A program made the position numbers and the translations under genes. From Phellopilus nigrolimitatus (lineage: Eukaryota; Basidiomycota; Agaricomycetes; Hymenochaetales; Hymenochaetaceae), in NCBI GenBank assembly GCA_021029095.1, contig JAJOHG010000013.1:186001-250000 (forward strand): 64,000 bases of DNA. Reading direction: 5' to 3'. Positions 46,465 to 57,750 of the stretch are shown piece after piece; within the stretch, counting starts at the first letter, position 1; each line of letters opens with the position of its first letter. Under the pieces are notes generated by a model, which did not search any database, was not told the DNA's origin, and worked only from the letters and a program-made list of their open reading frames with translations.

Positions 46465-47394
46465 ATGGCCATGACATACGCCGCACTTGCAAAGTCGCTC
46501 GGCATCACTCTCAAATCCAGCTCCTCGTCGGCGTCGGCGTCGAGCGCCAGCTCGGGTCCCGGCTGGGCCTCCCAGCCACAGGCGCATCCAACCACGACAA
46601 CGACACCGGCCTCGACCTCGGTGTCGAAAATCGCGGACCCTGGCGTATCAGGAAAACAAAGAGAGACAGAAACAAAACCGGAAACGGAATCAGGAAAGGA
46701 GGAAGATCAAAGGATTGCATCGGCCCCAGTGCCGACTACGACGTCGGCGAACGGGAAGGTGGCAAAGACGAAGGTGTCAATGTCGACGTCGACACCATCG
46801 AACATAGTAGCGGATGCGGACTCCGACATCGCCTCGTCGCGCTCCTCGTCACCTGTTACTGCGCCTATTCTTCCATCCAGTCCAGTTGTTCCGTCTGTAG
46901 CAGAAGCGCCTGAAGGAAAATCAGAATTACAGAGAACATCGTCGTCATCAACGACGGCGACGATGGTAGAGCCTGCATCTGCTGAGCCTGGAAATACGGG
47001 CTCTTGCGCAGATGCAGATGAAACCGCAAGGACGCAGCAAGCTATAGATAAAGATCGTACGTTCTTGCGTCCTCTTTTGTCTTTTCTCCCTTCTTCAGCT
47101 CTTCCCCCTTCCCTCCATGAGTTTTTCGCTGTCGGGCTCCTAGCCAAGCTCATATACATCTGGCATCTAGTGACCGATGAGCAGTTGCACCATGCCAAGG
47201 TGCTCGTGCTCGATTTACTGGGCTGGGGCGTCCCGCCGGAGTACCTCCTCCAACGCGGAATCTCGCACGCGCTACTCTATACCGTCTTCACCGACCTCCG
47301 CCTACGCCTTCCGGAGGGCATCGTCGCGGACTGCATTGCTCTCGTCGCCACCCAGCACCAACCACGACCTCAGCTTACGCCTATGTCAACATAA
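46465..47394 (+). CDS. Hypothetical protein with Ser/Thr-rich N-terminus and conserved-looking hydrophobic C-terminus
   Basis: A single open frame of 309 codons from ATG 46465 (MAMTYAALAKSLGITL). The frame extends 50 codons upstream, but that part overlaps the promoter region and has a low-quality composition. Residues 20-195 are Ser/Thr/Ala/Glu-rich and disordered. The C-terminal 110 residues look folded: FFAVGLLAKLIYIWHLVTDE, HHAKVLVLDLLGWGVPPEYLL and GISHALLYTVFTDLRLRLPEGI, with amphipathic helices rather than clear membrane spans. I do not recognise the family. It shares a 208-bp divergent spacer with the G-patch gene, so they may be co-regulated. Confidence 0.65.
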   Translation: MAMTYAALAKSLGITLKSSSSSASASSASSGPGWASQPQAHPTTTTTPASTSVSKIADPGVSGKQRETETKPETESGKEEDQRIASAPVPTTTSANGKVAKTKVSMSTSTPSNIVADADSDIASSRSSSPVTAPILPSSPVVPSVAEAPEGKSELQRTSSSSTTATMVEPASAEPGNTGSCADADETARTQQAIDKDRTFLRPLLSFLPSSALPPSLHEFFAVGLLAKLIYIWHLVTDEQLHHAKVLVLDLLGWGVPPEYLLQRGISHALLYTVFTDLRLRLPEGIVADCIALVATQHQPRPQLTPMST

Positions 47395-48317
47395 AATCGT
47401 GATCGCTGGACCGCCAGTTTTCCCTATCAGTTTCTTTTCTTCTTCTCCTGTCTGTTTTACTTGAAGCCATTTATCTCCCGCTGCAGACAGCTATTCGGTA
47501 TGCCACCGCTCCTGAGTGTTCCTTTATCCTTTTATCTTTCCTTATGTTATTCGCCATGTCATCCCGATCTTAGGCACTGTATCACTATCTCAACTGACGA
47601 CGATGCGTCGTTGTACCACATATATGCTTATTTGACGTCTGCTTTTCGTCCACGTCTCGCGCTCAGTTTCACTTTCGGTCACGCAACGCATTAGCATAAT
47701 ATCATAACCTAACATTATGTTCCGGATGCGCACGCTCGAATTCAGAATTAAAGTATGCAAACCCTACCGCTAGGGCGCGCGTGTATAGTGCCACAGTACG
47801 TAGGTCATACAAATGATCATCTTTAGATGGTCTCTGGGAGAAAGGAACGTTCGCTAGGGATACAATGAGTGTCAAACAGTCGCCGTGTACGGCATGCAAG
47901 CAAGCGGTGCGATTGTTGTCGGATGGGAAGGGCATAAGGTTTGAACGCGAAATCGGGAAAGGAAAAGGGAGGGGAGAAAGAAATGAAAGTGGGAATGGAT
48001 TAAGATTAAATTGCGATTGTCGTCTTGTGTCGTGAATGACAAGAGTTGTCTCCGTAAATGTTATACGTGGGGCTTCAGGAACGTGTGGTATGAAAAACTG
48101 TGCAGGTGAAAAAGAAAGAAAGAATTTTGAAAATTGCAAACCCCATAGATCGTAGGCCGTTGATCGAAGAAAAAAAGAAAGAAGGGAAGACAAGAGCGAG
48201 AGCCGGTGGATAGCGATAGTTCTAGTGTGAAGCGAAAGCAAAGCGACAGGCATAGGAGCTCTTAGAATAGATATTTGGGAATTTTGAGTGCCTAAAACGT
48301 GGGCGCTGCTGTCCCCG
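47395..48317. other. Intergenic, convergent 3' ends
   Basis: About 0.9 kb between the stops of the unknown gene and the YTH gene. It is T-rich at the start and purine-rich on the plus strand at 47940-48240 (GGGAAAGG- and AAAGAAAG-type runs). The 265-residue minus-strand frame overlapping it is a shadow of the YTH gene's last exon plus chance extension. Confidence 0.5.
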
Positions 48318-51300
48318 TTAAGGCGGCGGCAGCGGTCCTGGCACATTTTGCGTGCTGCCCGACGGCGGAACTGGCGAAAGCAGCGCGCCTCTGCGGAGCT
48401 GGCCCCCGCGCCTGCCCACAGCAGGCGGCATAGCTGCGGCTGCAGTCGGCTCTTCCTTGTCCCACTCGTCGAGCAGTGCCTGACCGACGCCCGGCTCAAG
48501 CTCCGTCCCGTCGCGCGAGACCTTCACCTCGCGCTCATGGTTCCATGCATTGCGCAGGTGTCGCGTGCGATGGAATGGCAACCGGCCCACGCGCTGCCAC
48601 TGTACCTTGAACGTTGTGCCCCACTGCACGGGCACATCGTCCGCACCTCTGCTTTCGTTGAGCGTGCTTGACTCTGCGTCTCCAGGACCGGAGCTCTTTG
48701 GGTCCGTCGACACGAGCGTCGCGGTGCCACTATTCCAATGGTCGATAGCGGAGGCGGCAGCGGCAGCAGCCGTGCGCCGGACTACCGTGTCTCTACGCTT
48801 CACGCCGTCCCCGTCCTCAAGTGATGACTCATCATTCGGACCGCGCTTTTGCTGCTCACGGACCGCACGGAGCGGCGCTTCGGAGTCCAGCACCACGGGA
48901 GGAAATTTGCGCCTTAGCAAGCGCGGATCCGCCGTCTCTGCGCCTTTGCGACGACCACTCGTTGGATCCGTAATTCTCCTGTGCGGCTTATGCATTTCTG
49001 CTGGTGCTGTCGCAGGGTCCTGGTACGATTTTGCTAGAATATGCTGCTGATTACCCCCAGAATGCGAGAAGTCTAACAATGGCGTAGTGCTCGGCTCGCC
49101 GTCATGTTCACGCCCGGCAGCCTCCTCGTCCTCATGTGCTGTGAATGGCTTAGGCGACTCCCCCGCCAGGCGGTGCTCTTCCGGGGAGAAAAATAGGCCC
49201 GAGCTCGCGCCCTTTGCCTTGCGCTTACCCCCCACGTCGGATGAACTACTGCTCTCTTTTTCTTCGGGGATCGACTCACTGATCTGTGATTCCCGGCCTA
49301 CCATGGACGAAGAAAATGATGCGGTGGGTGAATGTAAATGCTGTGAATCCGTGCGCGATGCCCACAAGACGCGCTCTTCCAATTTTCCTATCGGACCCGC
49401 CATCCTGCAAAAATCGTTCAGTCCAGCATTCGTCGGAGACAATGCGATTATAACAATAAGCGAATGAAAAAGACGCACCTGGCATATCCAAAGAACTCGC
49501 CGCTCTTGTTCACGCCAAAAATGAGGAAGACATCCGTGCTCGTACGATATGCCTGGTTAAGCTCGTTCTCATTGTGCGGCTGCGTCGCCCACAGCCCGCG
49601 CTTGACGCTCAGGTCTAGGTCAAACTGCACATTTTTTTAGCTTTTATAAACAAGGTCTTAACCTACCAAACAGACAAAGAAAAGAACACTCACCTGTGTG
49701 AGCGACTTCATGATGAAGTACCGCCGCGGGAAGTACCGTGCGAGAAAGCTCGACGTCGTACTGCCCGAGCTGCTGGAGTGCGGCGGTGGAGGACGTCCAT
49801 GTTCATGCGACTCGTCACTCGAGAGCGGCTGCCCGACTGATGACGCTTTGCTCTCGTTTTCGGCGTTGTCGATCGAGGACGATGACGATGTGGCTGGCGG
49901 CTCACCCGCACCACCCACCTCCCCTTCCGTTTCTTCTCTCCTTTTGCCATCTCCATGCCCTCCTCCTTTCCGTTCCCGATCGCGCTCTTTCTGCTCCCGT
50001 ATCCATTTTACATGCATTCCCACCCCTCTTTGCCCACCGACGCCCGCGCGTAAGTCTTCCTCCTTATCCCTGATGCGGCACACAAGCCGGGGACAGCGGG
50101 GATCGCCTGGTCGGAGCGGCGCGCCATTGAAGCGCTCGACAGCGGCACGTAGGTGTGACGCAGACACGTAGTTCACGAATGCACAGTTCGAGCGCGCGAT
50201 GAGGAAAATGCTCGCAACGCTTGTCGTGTCCGCATCCGCCGCCGCATCCGACGCGGATGAGCTGCCTGTCGGCGATAGGAGGCCAGTGGGCAAGTGCGCA
50301 TCCTGGGGCATTTGTGCGTGCGGCACCGACGGAAGGCTGACTGTAGAATACGTTTCTGCACCCGGAAGCCGCTGTGTGAAGAACTTCCAGAGCTCGTCAT
50401 GGGTCGCATCACTGGGCACGTTGCCGACCCACATGACCCACTCCGAGCGCTGTGCAGGCGGGTTCGGGAGGTGAGCACGGCGAGCGCCATGACTCTGGCC
50501 TCCACCTGCCTGTTTTGCTGGCAGCCCGGCGAAACGCTCGCTGAAGGTGTCGGCGGGCGGCTGTGGCGAGAGCGGACCGCGCGATGACGAAACAGTCGAC
50601 ATGGGTTGACTAGTGCTGAGCATGCTCGCACGCTGCGGCGTCCCAACTTCAGAACTTTGCCCAGATGTTGTTCCTGCTTCCAATCCTAATCCTGCTCCTG
50701 ATCTACCGACGCTCAGCTCTTGCGGCGGAAACCTCAGATGTGGGGCAGACGCGGAGCTTCCGCGTGCTGAGGACGACGATGGCAGCGCAGGGCCAGGAAA
50801 GCCTGCATCTGTGCCCGAATTTGCGTTTGACATGCCTGGCATGTTCGAATGGCCCACAACTCCTGAGGGATTCCCGTACGCGTCGACGTAATACATGCTT
50901 TGATACGGGCCCGCGGTGGGCGAGGCATTCGTTGGAGGTGGAATGTACCACCACGCACCAGGGTTCTGAGCAGTCGCGCCTGCGTCTTCGGGAGGCGACG
51001 GGGCAGTGGCATATCCATACGGATGGCCGTACGACAACTGGCGCTGGGACGACGGCGAAGGGAAGTGTGACGCAAAGGACGGGCGTGCAGACGGGGTCAA
51101 CGTCAAGTGGTAGTTAAACCCATGGAAAGGACCGGGCTGCTGCTGCGTATACGGCGAACTCGCAGTCGGGCTGAGACCTGTGCCGCCGTCGAAGTCATAA
51201 TCATACGCAAGCGTGGGCGACGCATTATCCAATGGTATGCTTGTATGAACCGGCGGAAGAAACGGCGGTGGGACCACCCCCGTATGTGCGTAAATCGGCG

Positions 51301-51669
51301 ACTGGCTAGGATTATGGCTAACGTTATGAGTATAGCCGAGGGGGCTGAATTCTGATGCAGAATGCGCATGCGAGGGTAGGCCGGGGTGGTGGAGCTGGAG
51401 CGGGTACGTGAACTGATGCTGCGATGCAAACGAAGGTGCAGGCTGGGAAGTCATCGTGTACTGTCCGACAAAGCCCGCCGGGCGCGGCTGCTGCGATACG
51501 TGCGTGTGCAAGAACGATATAACGGCTTAGCACTCGAAATATAACTGTTATTTCAGTAGTCACTTACTGACGGCTGTGACGCGGCAGCATAGAACGGTGG
51601 TGTCTGGACAGATGACGTCGTGTATATTTGCTGACTCTGGTGTTGCTGCTGCTGGTGTTGCTGCTGGTG

Positions 51670-51700
<31 letters not shown>

Positions 51701-52406
51701 TGTTGATTTTGCTGTACCCGCGCGCTGGTCTGGCGGGTCTGGCTGGATGAAGCGCCTGCGAATTGTCGGCCTTCGTCAGACTTTGACATGGTGCTGCGAC
51801 CCGAACCGCTGTCGTCGGCTGCAGCGCTTAGAGGGCGATGGGTAGGGGTTGTAGTACCAGTCGTCGACGACCTGGTGAAATTTGAAAGAAGGAGAGAGTC
51901 ATATACGTCTGCAATTACAAGCGCGGCCGAGCACAATCACTTGTTAAAGAGGGGGCACAATGATAAAACATGAAATTTCTAGAACTTACCTGTACTGAAT
52001 GAGCTTGGGCTTGAGCTCCGTGTGCTATCTAAACGAGAGATTAATATTCAGAATCGAGCATTATTGTGCATGCGACGATGGGCATGGGCAGGATCGGTCG
52101 TTGAATGGGGAAAAAAGAGAGAAAAAAATAAAGATGAAAATGGACAAGACGAAAAAGATAAAAGGATCAGATATTTCTTAACTGCGTGTGGAAGTATTCC
52201 ATATATGGAAGTCTCGGATACCCACCTGAAGGATCGACGCCGATATGTCGGGTGCCTCCTCTCTCGTTGGACCGCGACTTTACCAATGCTAACTCGCTCG
52301 CAGGAGTTGTCGATCGCGACGGCGTCGGAGTCAGGTCTCCCACTCCCAGACCTGAGGTCAGTCTGGGCGTCGGCATATTTTTATATTCTGTATCCAACCC
52401 GTTCAT
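48318..52406 (-). CDS. RRM- and YTH-domain RNA-binding protein (m6A reader type), YTH domain with large insertion
   Basis: YTH domains bind N6-methyladenosine in RNA. Firm exons: 51871-51568, 51490-49694, 49624-49479, 49404-48318, giving more than 1,080 residues. In order: Ser/Thr-rich and poly-Gln region (51641-51714), a long Pro/Ser/Tyr-rich low-complexity region, an RRM (MWVGNVPSDATHDELWKFF near 50430, FVNYVSASHLRAAVERFNG near 50170), then the YTH domain: RYFPRRYFIMKSLTQFDLDL, RGLWATQPHNENELNQAY, VFLIFGVNKSGEFFGYARMAG, and WGTTFKVQWQRVGRLPFHR with NAWNHEREVKVSRDGTE. Trp in GLW and in WGTTF probably form the aromatic cage. About 260 residues separate the two halves of the domain, compared with about 40 normally. 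Upstream exons 52406-52226 and 52028-51990 are likely, but their phase does not close by one base; ATG 51789 is an alternative start. Confidence 0.88.
51641..51714 (-). repeat. Polyglutamine-coding CAG/CAA repeat
   Basis: The minus strand has a near-continuous run of CAG and CAA codons with a few CAC interruptions, encoding about 20 Gln and His residues in the N-terminal region of the YTH protein. Such tracts are often length-polymorphic. Confidence 0.85.
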
Positions 52407-55400
52407 GTCCTCTTTTCTCGGGGGGCCGGTGCAGTGCAATTACAATTGTGGTACGAGGGGCTGTGCGTAGTCGGTGCGACCTTATGTCCGGGCGGGTGTG
52501 GATATCCATATGGTTCGTCGATGCATTGTGGATAAAGTATGCAGCGGGAAAGCGGTGCGGCAAATTACAGCGTCGCGAAGAACTTAGACACGGAGTAGAT
52601 TTACTGCGAGATTACGCGCACGCTCACCTTCCGATGTTTGGGTCCAGCCAGTGGTCAAACTTCAACCGTATCTGAAACCAAAAAACGCGTAAAGGACGTG
52701 TATAAAGGACCGAGTGCAGCGCGCAGAGCTGGTGGTGTGCAGCGTAAGGATGTCGTAACTGTGCTCGAATGATGTGGACGCTGTGTCGAGTTCGGGTTCA
52801 ATTGTTTCAGGCGTCGTCTGCGGTAGACAATGGCAAGAGACTGTGAGTGATGGTGGAGAGCTGCAATTGTGGCAAGCTTTCTGGCGGTCATGGCTGGAAT
52901 ATTTGAGGACACGTCGAATAGCCGAAGTCACTCCAACGCCGTCGAAAAGGACTCATGACGTCATACCTATTTCGTCGATCACCTTCTTTACTTAATTAGG
53001 GGTTTTGCTTACATATTTTATTTCATATTTATTTATTTATTTATTTTACTTACTTTCTTATTTTTCTTAGACTTCATTCTTCCAGTAACTGAGCTCGCAA
53101 AAATGTCGGTGCTATCTCTTCAAACTTGTCTTTTCGGCTATGTTGCATTTCCGAATACTTTTTTGAGTGTGTGACACTTTTCTAAAAAAAGTCGACAAGT
53201 CACATCATGACATCACGTCATCCTATCAACTCCACATACCGCTCCAGTCCGACGGTAATGCTTTGATCCGCCGATCTGCTTATGTCGAACCGACGGGATA
53301 ATTCAAAATTCTAATGCCATAAGTATAAGCCGGATACGTAGACACAGCGATCAACAAGAGCATCGTCTCAGTCTCCTATTTTTGTGAGGTAACGACCCTC
53401 TGGCAGCTTATGGTAATTCATGGACATGCCGCCCTCGTCTCAGATCCAGATAAATAACCATTGAATTGTCTGAGCCAACAAGTTTCGAGGTCTTACCTAT
53501 TTCTCTCCTACGACAGAGATCTTTCTCCCATCGCCGAGTTCGCCGACAATCATGTCAGTAATCGCCTCGAGGACTCCAAGCTCCAGAAATATCTAGGCAA
53601 CTTCCTCAAGTTCGTCGAAGTCGTATCTATGCTGAGCTCATTGCGACCGAACATCTTTCTCATTATTCTCATTCGCCCTTCCTGTTGCCTTTGTATTTTG
53701 TATTTGTTTTTGACCCGCCTCCCCAGCACCCATGTTTTTTTTTAAATCATGAATTGCCCCTTATGGTTTATATTGTTATTTTTCTGCCAGTGGATGTGCT
53801 AGCATCACCGGCTCTTCAACGCTCAACCTTCGTCTGGGGTCGACGTCTCAGGAGTTTTTGGGTTCGTTGTTTATGCTTCTTGTCTGAGTTAACGGCTTTT
53901 TAGGGACACTCGGTTACGGCTTTCCACGTACTGCGCGTCCCGAACTGGAGCGAATCGCTTGCCTTCATCTTCTTCGAGCCTCATTTCCCCCGTGCTGTAT
54001 CTCATATTGTTCTTGCTTCTTCTCGGATACTTCTTGTTTATCATGCGTAGGGATGAAGCCTAGCAGGTGTAGCGGGCGGATGTCCATACCTTTGACCTCC
54101 AAGTATATTCCTTGGGCTGGTCACCTAGCCAACAGTGCCGTCGCGGCGTATATTCCATCATATTCCATCTAACGGAAAGATAAAGGAACGTTGGATTCTA
54201 AATTGTGCCACTTTTAGTATTTTAGATCTGATTTACTTCCACTGCACAAACAAAGGAACACGAACACATTTTGTGCATGTGCCCCCCACACGAAAAAAAG
54301 CTTATCCGAATCTTTCACCCCATCTAGCTTCCGTACTTCCATCCCCAAACCGCACTCATCGCCTACTTAACGATGGAAGTTCCAGATCGCCAAAGCTCTG
54401 GGTACTTTGGGTTTCGCTGCGATCACTCGTGGGCCGTGGCACGCAATCGACAAGTCTGCATTTCTAATTCGCTACACTGAATCGGAGACCGGATCGAGCG
54501 CATGCACGCGCCCACTATACCTGCATTACCGACTAAGAGCGGCCCCAAAATACTTCGATCAGTCCGATGCCGAGTTCGAGCCTGAGATCGCCTCGGTGCA
54601 TATATTGCCTATTGGGTAATACGGAATGGTGTGTCGGCCAGATCTTTATTTCGTGCGCGAACAAAGTGGCTTGTGGACTCCAGACTCGACGGAAGCTAGA
54701 GCATTTGTCCGTCCCCCCTTTCTGTTCAATGTGAATGCTTGGCTTCACACACAGAGAGCCAGAGCACCAGAGATAGCCAATATCAACTTCTTTTGATATG
54801 AATAAGTATGTACCTTGCCCTTAAAGAGAAGTGTCCCCGTACCCGAGTATGAATCACAACGTTTGTTCAAGCAAGTAGTGGTCGAGGCTTTTCGAAGAAT
54901 CTAGATCACATATGTTAAGTACGTGTAGTCCTGCAACAAAGAGGGCCATTCTTTCGACGGCACCTTTGCTCAACGGCCGTAGCATTGTTGATGGTTGTCA
55001 AAAGGGGCAGAGATTAGCTTCGTACGCATATGGTCCGCCAATGTAATATGTGGGACTGGCCCAAGCTATGAAACACATTGGAAGTCAGGAGTAAACCGGT
55101 GAGAAGCGAGCATTGATGCGATACGGATCCACCTGAATATATAGTACAATAAGCGTCCGCAGCAAAAAACTTCATGTCAAGTTTACCCAATAAGAAGATA
55201 TGGGGTGACGAACAGAGCTGACCTATGAAACCTGAAGGACAAAAGATGCACCGGGTTTTTCTCACGCCACGGTTCTGCACAACCTGCCAAAACAACAACA
55301 CAACAACTTGGATCGACGTTGACCTACAATAACCTAAAACCCAATTCTACCATCTCTGCAGACGTAGCCATTTACGACTTCTGAACTTTGTAAGTTTGGA

Positions 55401-55666
55401 ATATGACTTACCCCATGTGCTCCCTCGAAGCTTTGCTGCTTATGACTTGTTAGTCAGGACCAGTGCCAAATTTACCTCAGGCTCTCGTGACCTGCCAGCT
55501 CAGCTCGGCCTGCTGGATCGTCAGCTTCATTTCTTCTCTAGCCGCCCGCGACTGGTCCCATGTAGCATTACAGAAGAGCGCTTCCCAAGGTGCATCGACT
55601 ACAAAAAGCAGCGAAGCGTCTGGCAGTCGATTTTTCGAATCGTCCCCTGAGGCCGAAAATAGGACT
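52407..55666. other. Intergenic, 3.3 kb, no recognised gene
   Basis: The longest unannotated stretch. It contains an ATTT tetranucleotide repeat (53027-53046) and short plus-strand frames near 53461-53745 and 54135-54620 without family resemblance. On the minus strand a short exon-like piece at about 52675-52630 (IRLKFDHWLDPNIG, followed by GT) could be a 5' exon of the YTH gene, but no connection is shown. Confidence 0.4.
53027..53046. repeat. ATTT tetranucleotide repeat
   Basis: Five consecutive ATTT units in an AT-rich region. Confidence 0.8.
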
Positions 55667-57402
55667 ATGGACTGCATTTCGGAGTTTTTAGTTGCGATCC
55701 TGCTCTGCTGTGTTTCGGGCATCGCGCTCGCCATATCTCCGACATTCTTGGACTGCCAACTCCAAAAGTCTGCAAGTGCCTCGCCTTCGCTTCACTGCCC
55801 GTCTGGCACAATCTTTGTCTCGCCAACCGACTCGAGGGCATTATTCACGAGCGTGCAGGATGCGGTGCTATCTCTGTATGCGGTAACTCACTGTTCTTGC
55901 TGGCGATCTCCTGAACTCCAGCAGACCCGAGGAAGGGCAAGCTGTCATACTCATCGGCGAGGGCGAGTACCACGAGACTCTTAATGTGACGCGTTCTGGT
56001 CCTTTGACTCTACTGGTTTGTTATTCAAGAACTCCCTTTCATTGCAGTTTTCAATGCTCATCGATTGAAGGGCCAGCTGAACGAAAGCGCGCTTTCTCCA
56101 GCCTCAAATGCTTCCTCACGGAACCTCGTCCGGATATGGAATGACGCATTTGTACAGACAGGAATGGACGACGCACAGTCGGCGGTCCTGCTCGTCGCAC
56201 CCTCTTTCAAGTGCATCACTCATCGGTTCGGGAACCAACTGGCGCGCCTCTTCAGCCTCTCTTTGGAAACACGGATTTCAAAGCTTACAACATCGACTTT
56301 CAGAATCGCGCCGTAAGGAACCTCTTTTGCTTTGGCAAATTCTCTCGTATAGATTGAAGTTTGGTATCCTATCTTGTTAGGCGAACTTCTCCATCTCGCA
56401 AGCACTAGTAACAGATATCTCGTACGCAAACGCATCGTTCTACGGGTGCACCTTTGCGAGCTACCAGGACACATGGTATACGGGTCGAAATGCAAGTACA
56501 TACGTTATCGACAGTATCATCTTTGGGCAGACGGACTGTATGTGTTTAATTTAACTATTACTTGCCATCATTAAGAGTATACCAGGCTAATCGCACTTCA
56601 ATAGATCTATTCGGTTTTGGGACTGCGTGAGATCCTACTGTTCCGAAGACTATACTGTTTGGACTGACTTCGCAAATGCTGCTCAAAGCTGGTTCGAAGA
56701 CGTTACCCTAGCCAATAGGGCTTGTGGTGGGGGTATCGCCGCGTGGAAGGGCACAAACCTCACAGAGGCACCGGGAAACAGGTACGGTGCATATATCAGT
56801 AACTCTGCGATCATTCGGGTCAGTTTTGGGGTGCTTAAGCCTTCTTACAATTCTTCGAGTACAGTAGACAAGCTTTTGATATAGTTTTGATCAGTCTCCA
56901 GATGCCAACGCCACGCTGGATATCACAGGTGACTGCTTCCTTGGTCCGTACAATTTCTACTTTCCACTTCAAAGTCGTTTCTCTTGACTTTATTTACATC
57001 GTCGGCTCTCACAACAGGACGCCCATGGAACGACCTCGCAACGACGGTGTATTTACGCACTTTCATGGACGGCACCGTTCGTCCCGCTGGCTGGACACCT
57101 TTTGACGCAGCCAGGTATCTTTTTTTTCACTTGATTATTATGATACTCTGACGGAAATACTCTCTTCGGAAGGCCAACGATAATGAACACGACCTTCTAC
57201 GCCGAGTATGAGAATTTCGGTGAAGCGGCTGCGTTCACACTATTTTATTCGAGTCTGAACTACAGTCATGAAAGGCCCAGGAGCAAACACGTCGAAACGA
57301 GTCTCCGACCACATCCTCACAAATGCCGAGGCACAAGACTTCACTATTGAGAAGGTTTTTCTTGAAAAGCCACAGTGGATTGACTTCAGCTACGTTCACT
57401 AA
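55667..57402 (+). CDS. Secreted pectinesterase (carbohydrate esterase family 8), apparent frameshifts
   Basis: Demethylates pectin in plant cell walls; a secreted beta-helix enzyme. A signal peptide (EFLVAILLCCVSGIALA) starts at the ATG 55667 and is followed by CPSGTIFVSPTDSRALFTSVQDAVLSL, AVILIGEGEYHETLNVTRSG, NTDFKAYNIDFQNRA, SFYGCTFASYQDTWYTGRNA (catalytic-site Gln and Asp), DSIIFGQTDYLFGFGTAWFE (second catalytic Asp), CGGGIAAWKGTN, GDCFLGRPWND (substrate-binding Arg and Trp) and GTVRPAGWTPFDAARPT, ending FSYVH. About eight introns, e.g. 56634-56690 region and 57216-57272. Frames change without introns near 55880-55920, 56210 and 56233, so the 5' third carries apparent indels. Catalytic residues are intact. 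This suggests a plant-litter or wood-associated lifestyle. Confidence 0.88.
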
Positions 57403-57750
57403 TATGAATCCCCTCAAAACGTTGAGTTGCATTCCGTTAGATTTTATTCAAAGTCCCAAGAGAATTGCTAACACTGGCATTACATTCGCGCACGGCCAGA
57501 AGCGTAGCTTTGATCTCTATAGTACACACCGGATCCGTACAGTAGGGTGTTCTTGATTCAGGAAAGCAAGAGACAAATGGATGAGAAACGTTGTGTCGGA
57601 TGAAAGAAAAAAAAATGCTAGATGATGCCCGCAAGGGTAATGACGTTAGGCAAACGAGCGAAAATGTGGAGGTAGAGAAGGAACGTTTGTGTCACAGTCC
57701 CAAACGCACATTATAATACAACCTCGGACCGGCGGGTATGAGCGAGGTGC
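57403..57750. other. Intergenic, convergent 3' ends
   Basis: A spacer of 348 bp between the pectinesterase and von Willebrand A stop codons. No gene is seen. Confidence 0.5.

Noticed and set aside
47702..48499. 265-residue minus-strand frame
   Set aside because: Its N-terminal part is the YTH gene's last exon in another frame, and the rest is 3' UTR; it has no domain.
53461..53745. 94-residue plus-strand frame near the tetranucleotide repeat
   Set aside because: It starts outside any promoter-like context, ends in a T-rich hydrophobic stretch and matches no family.
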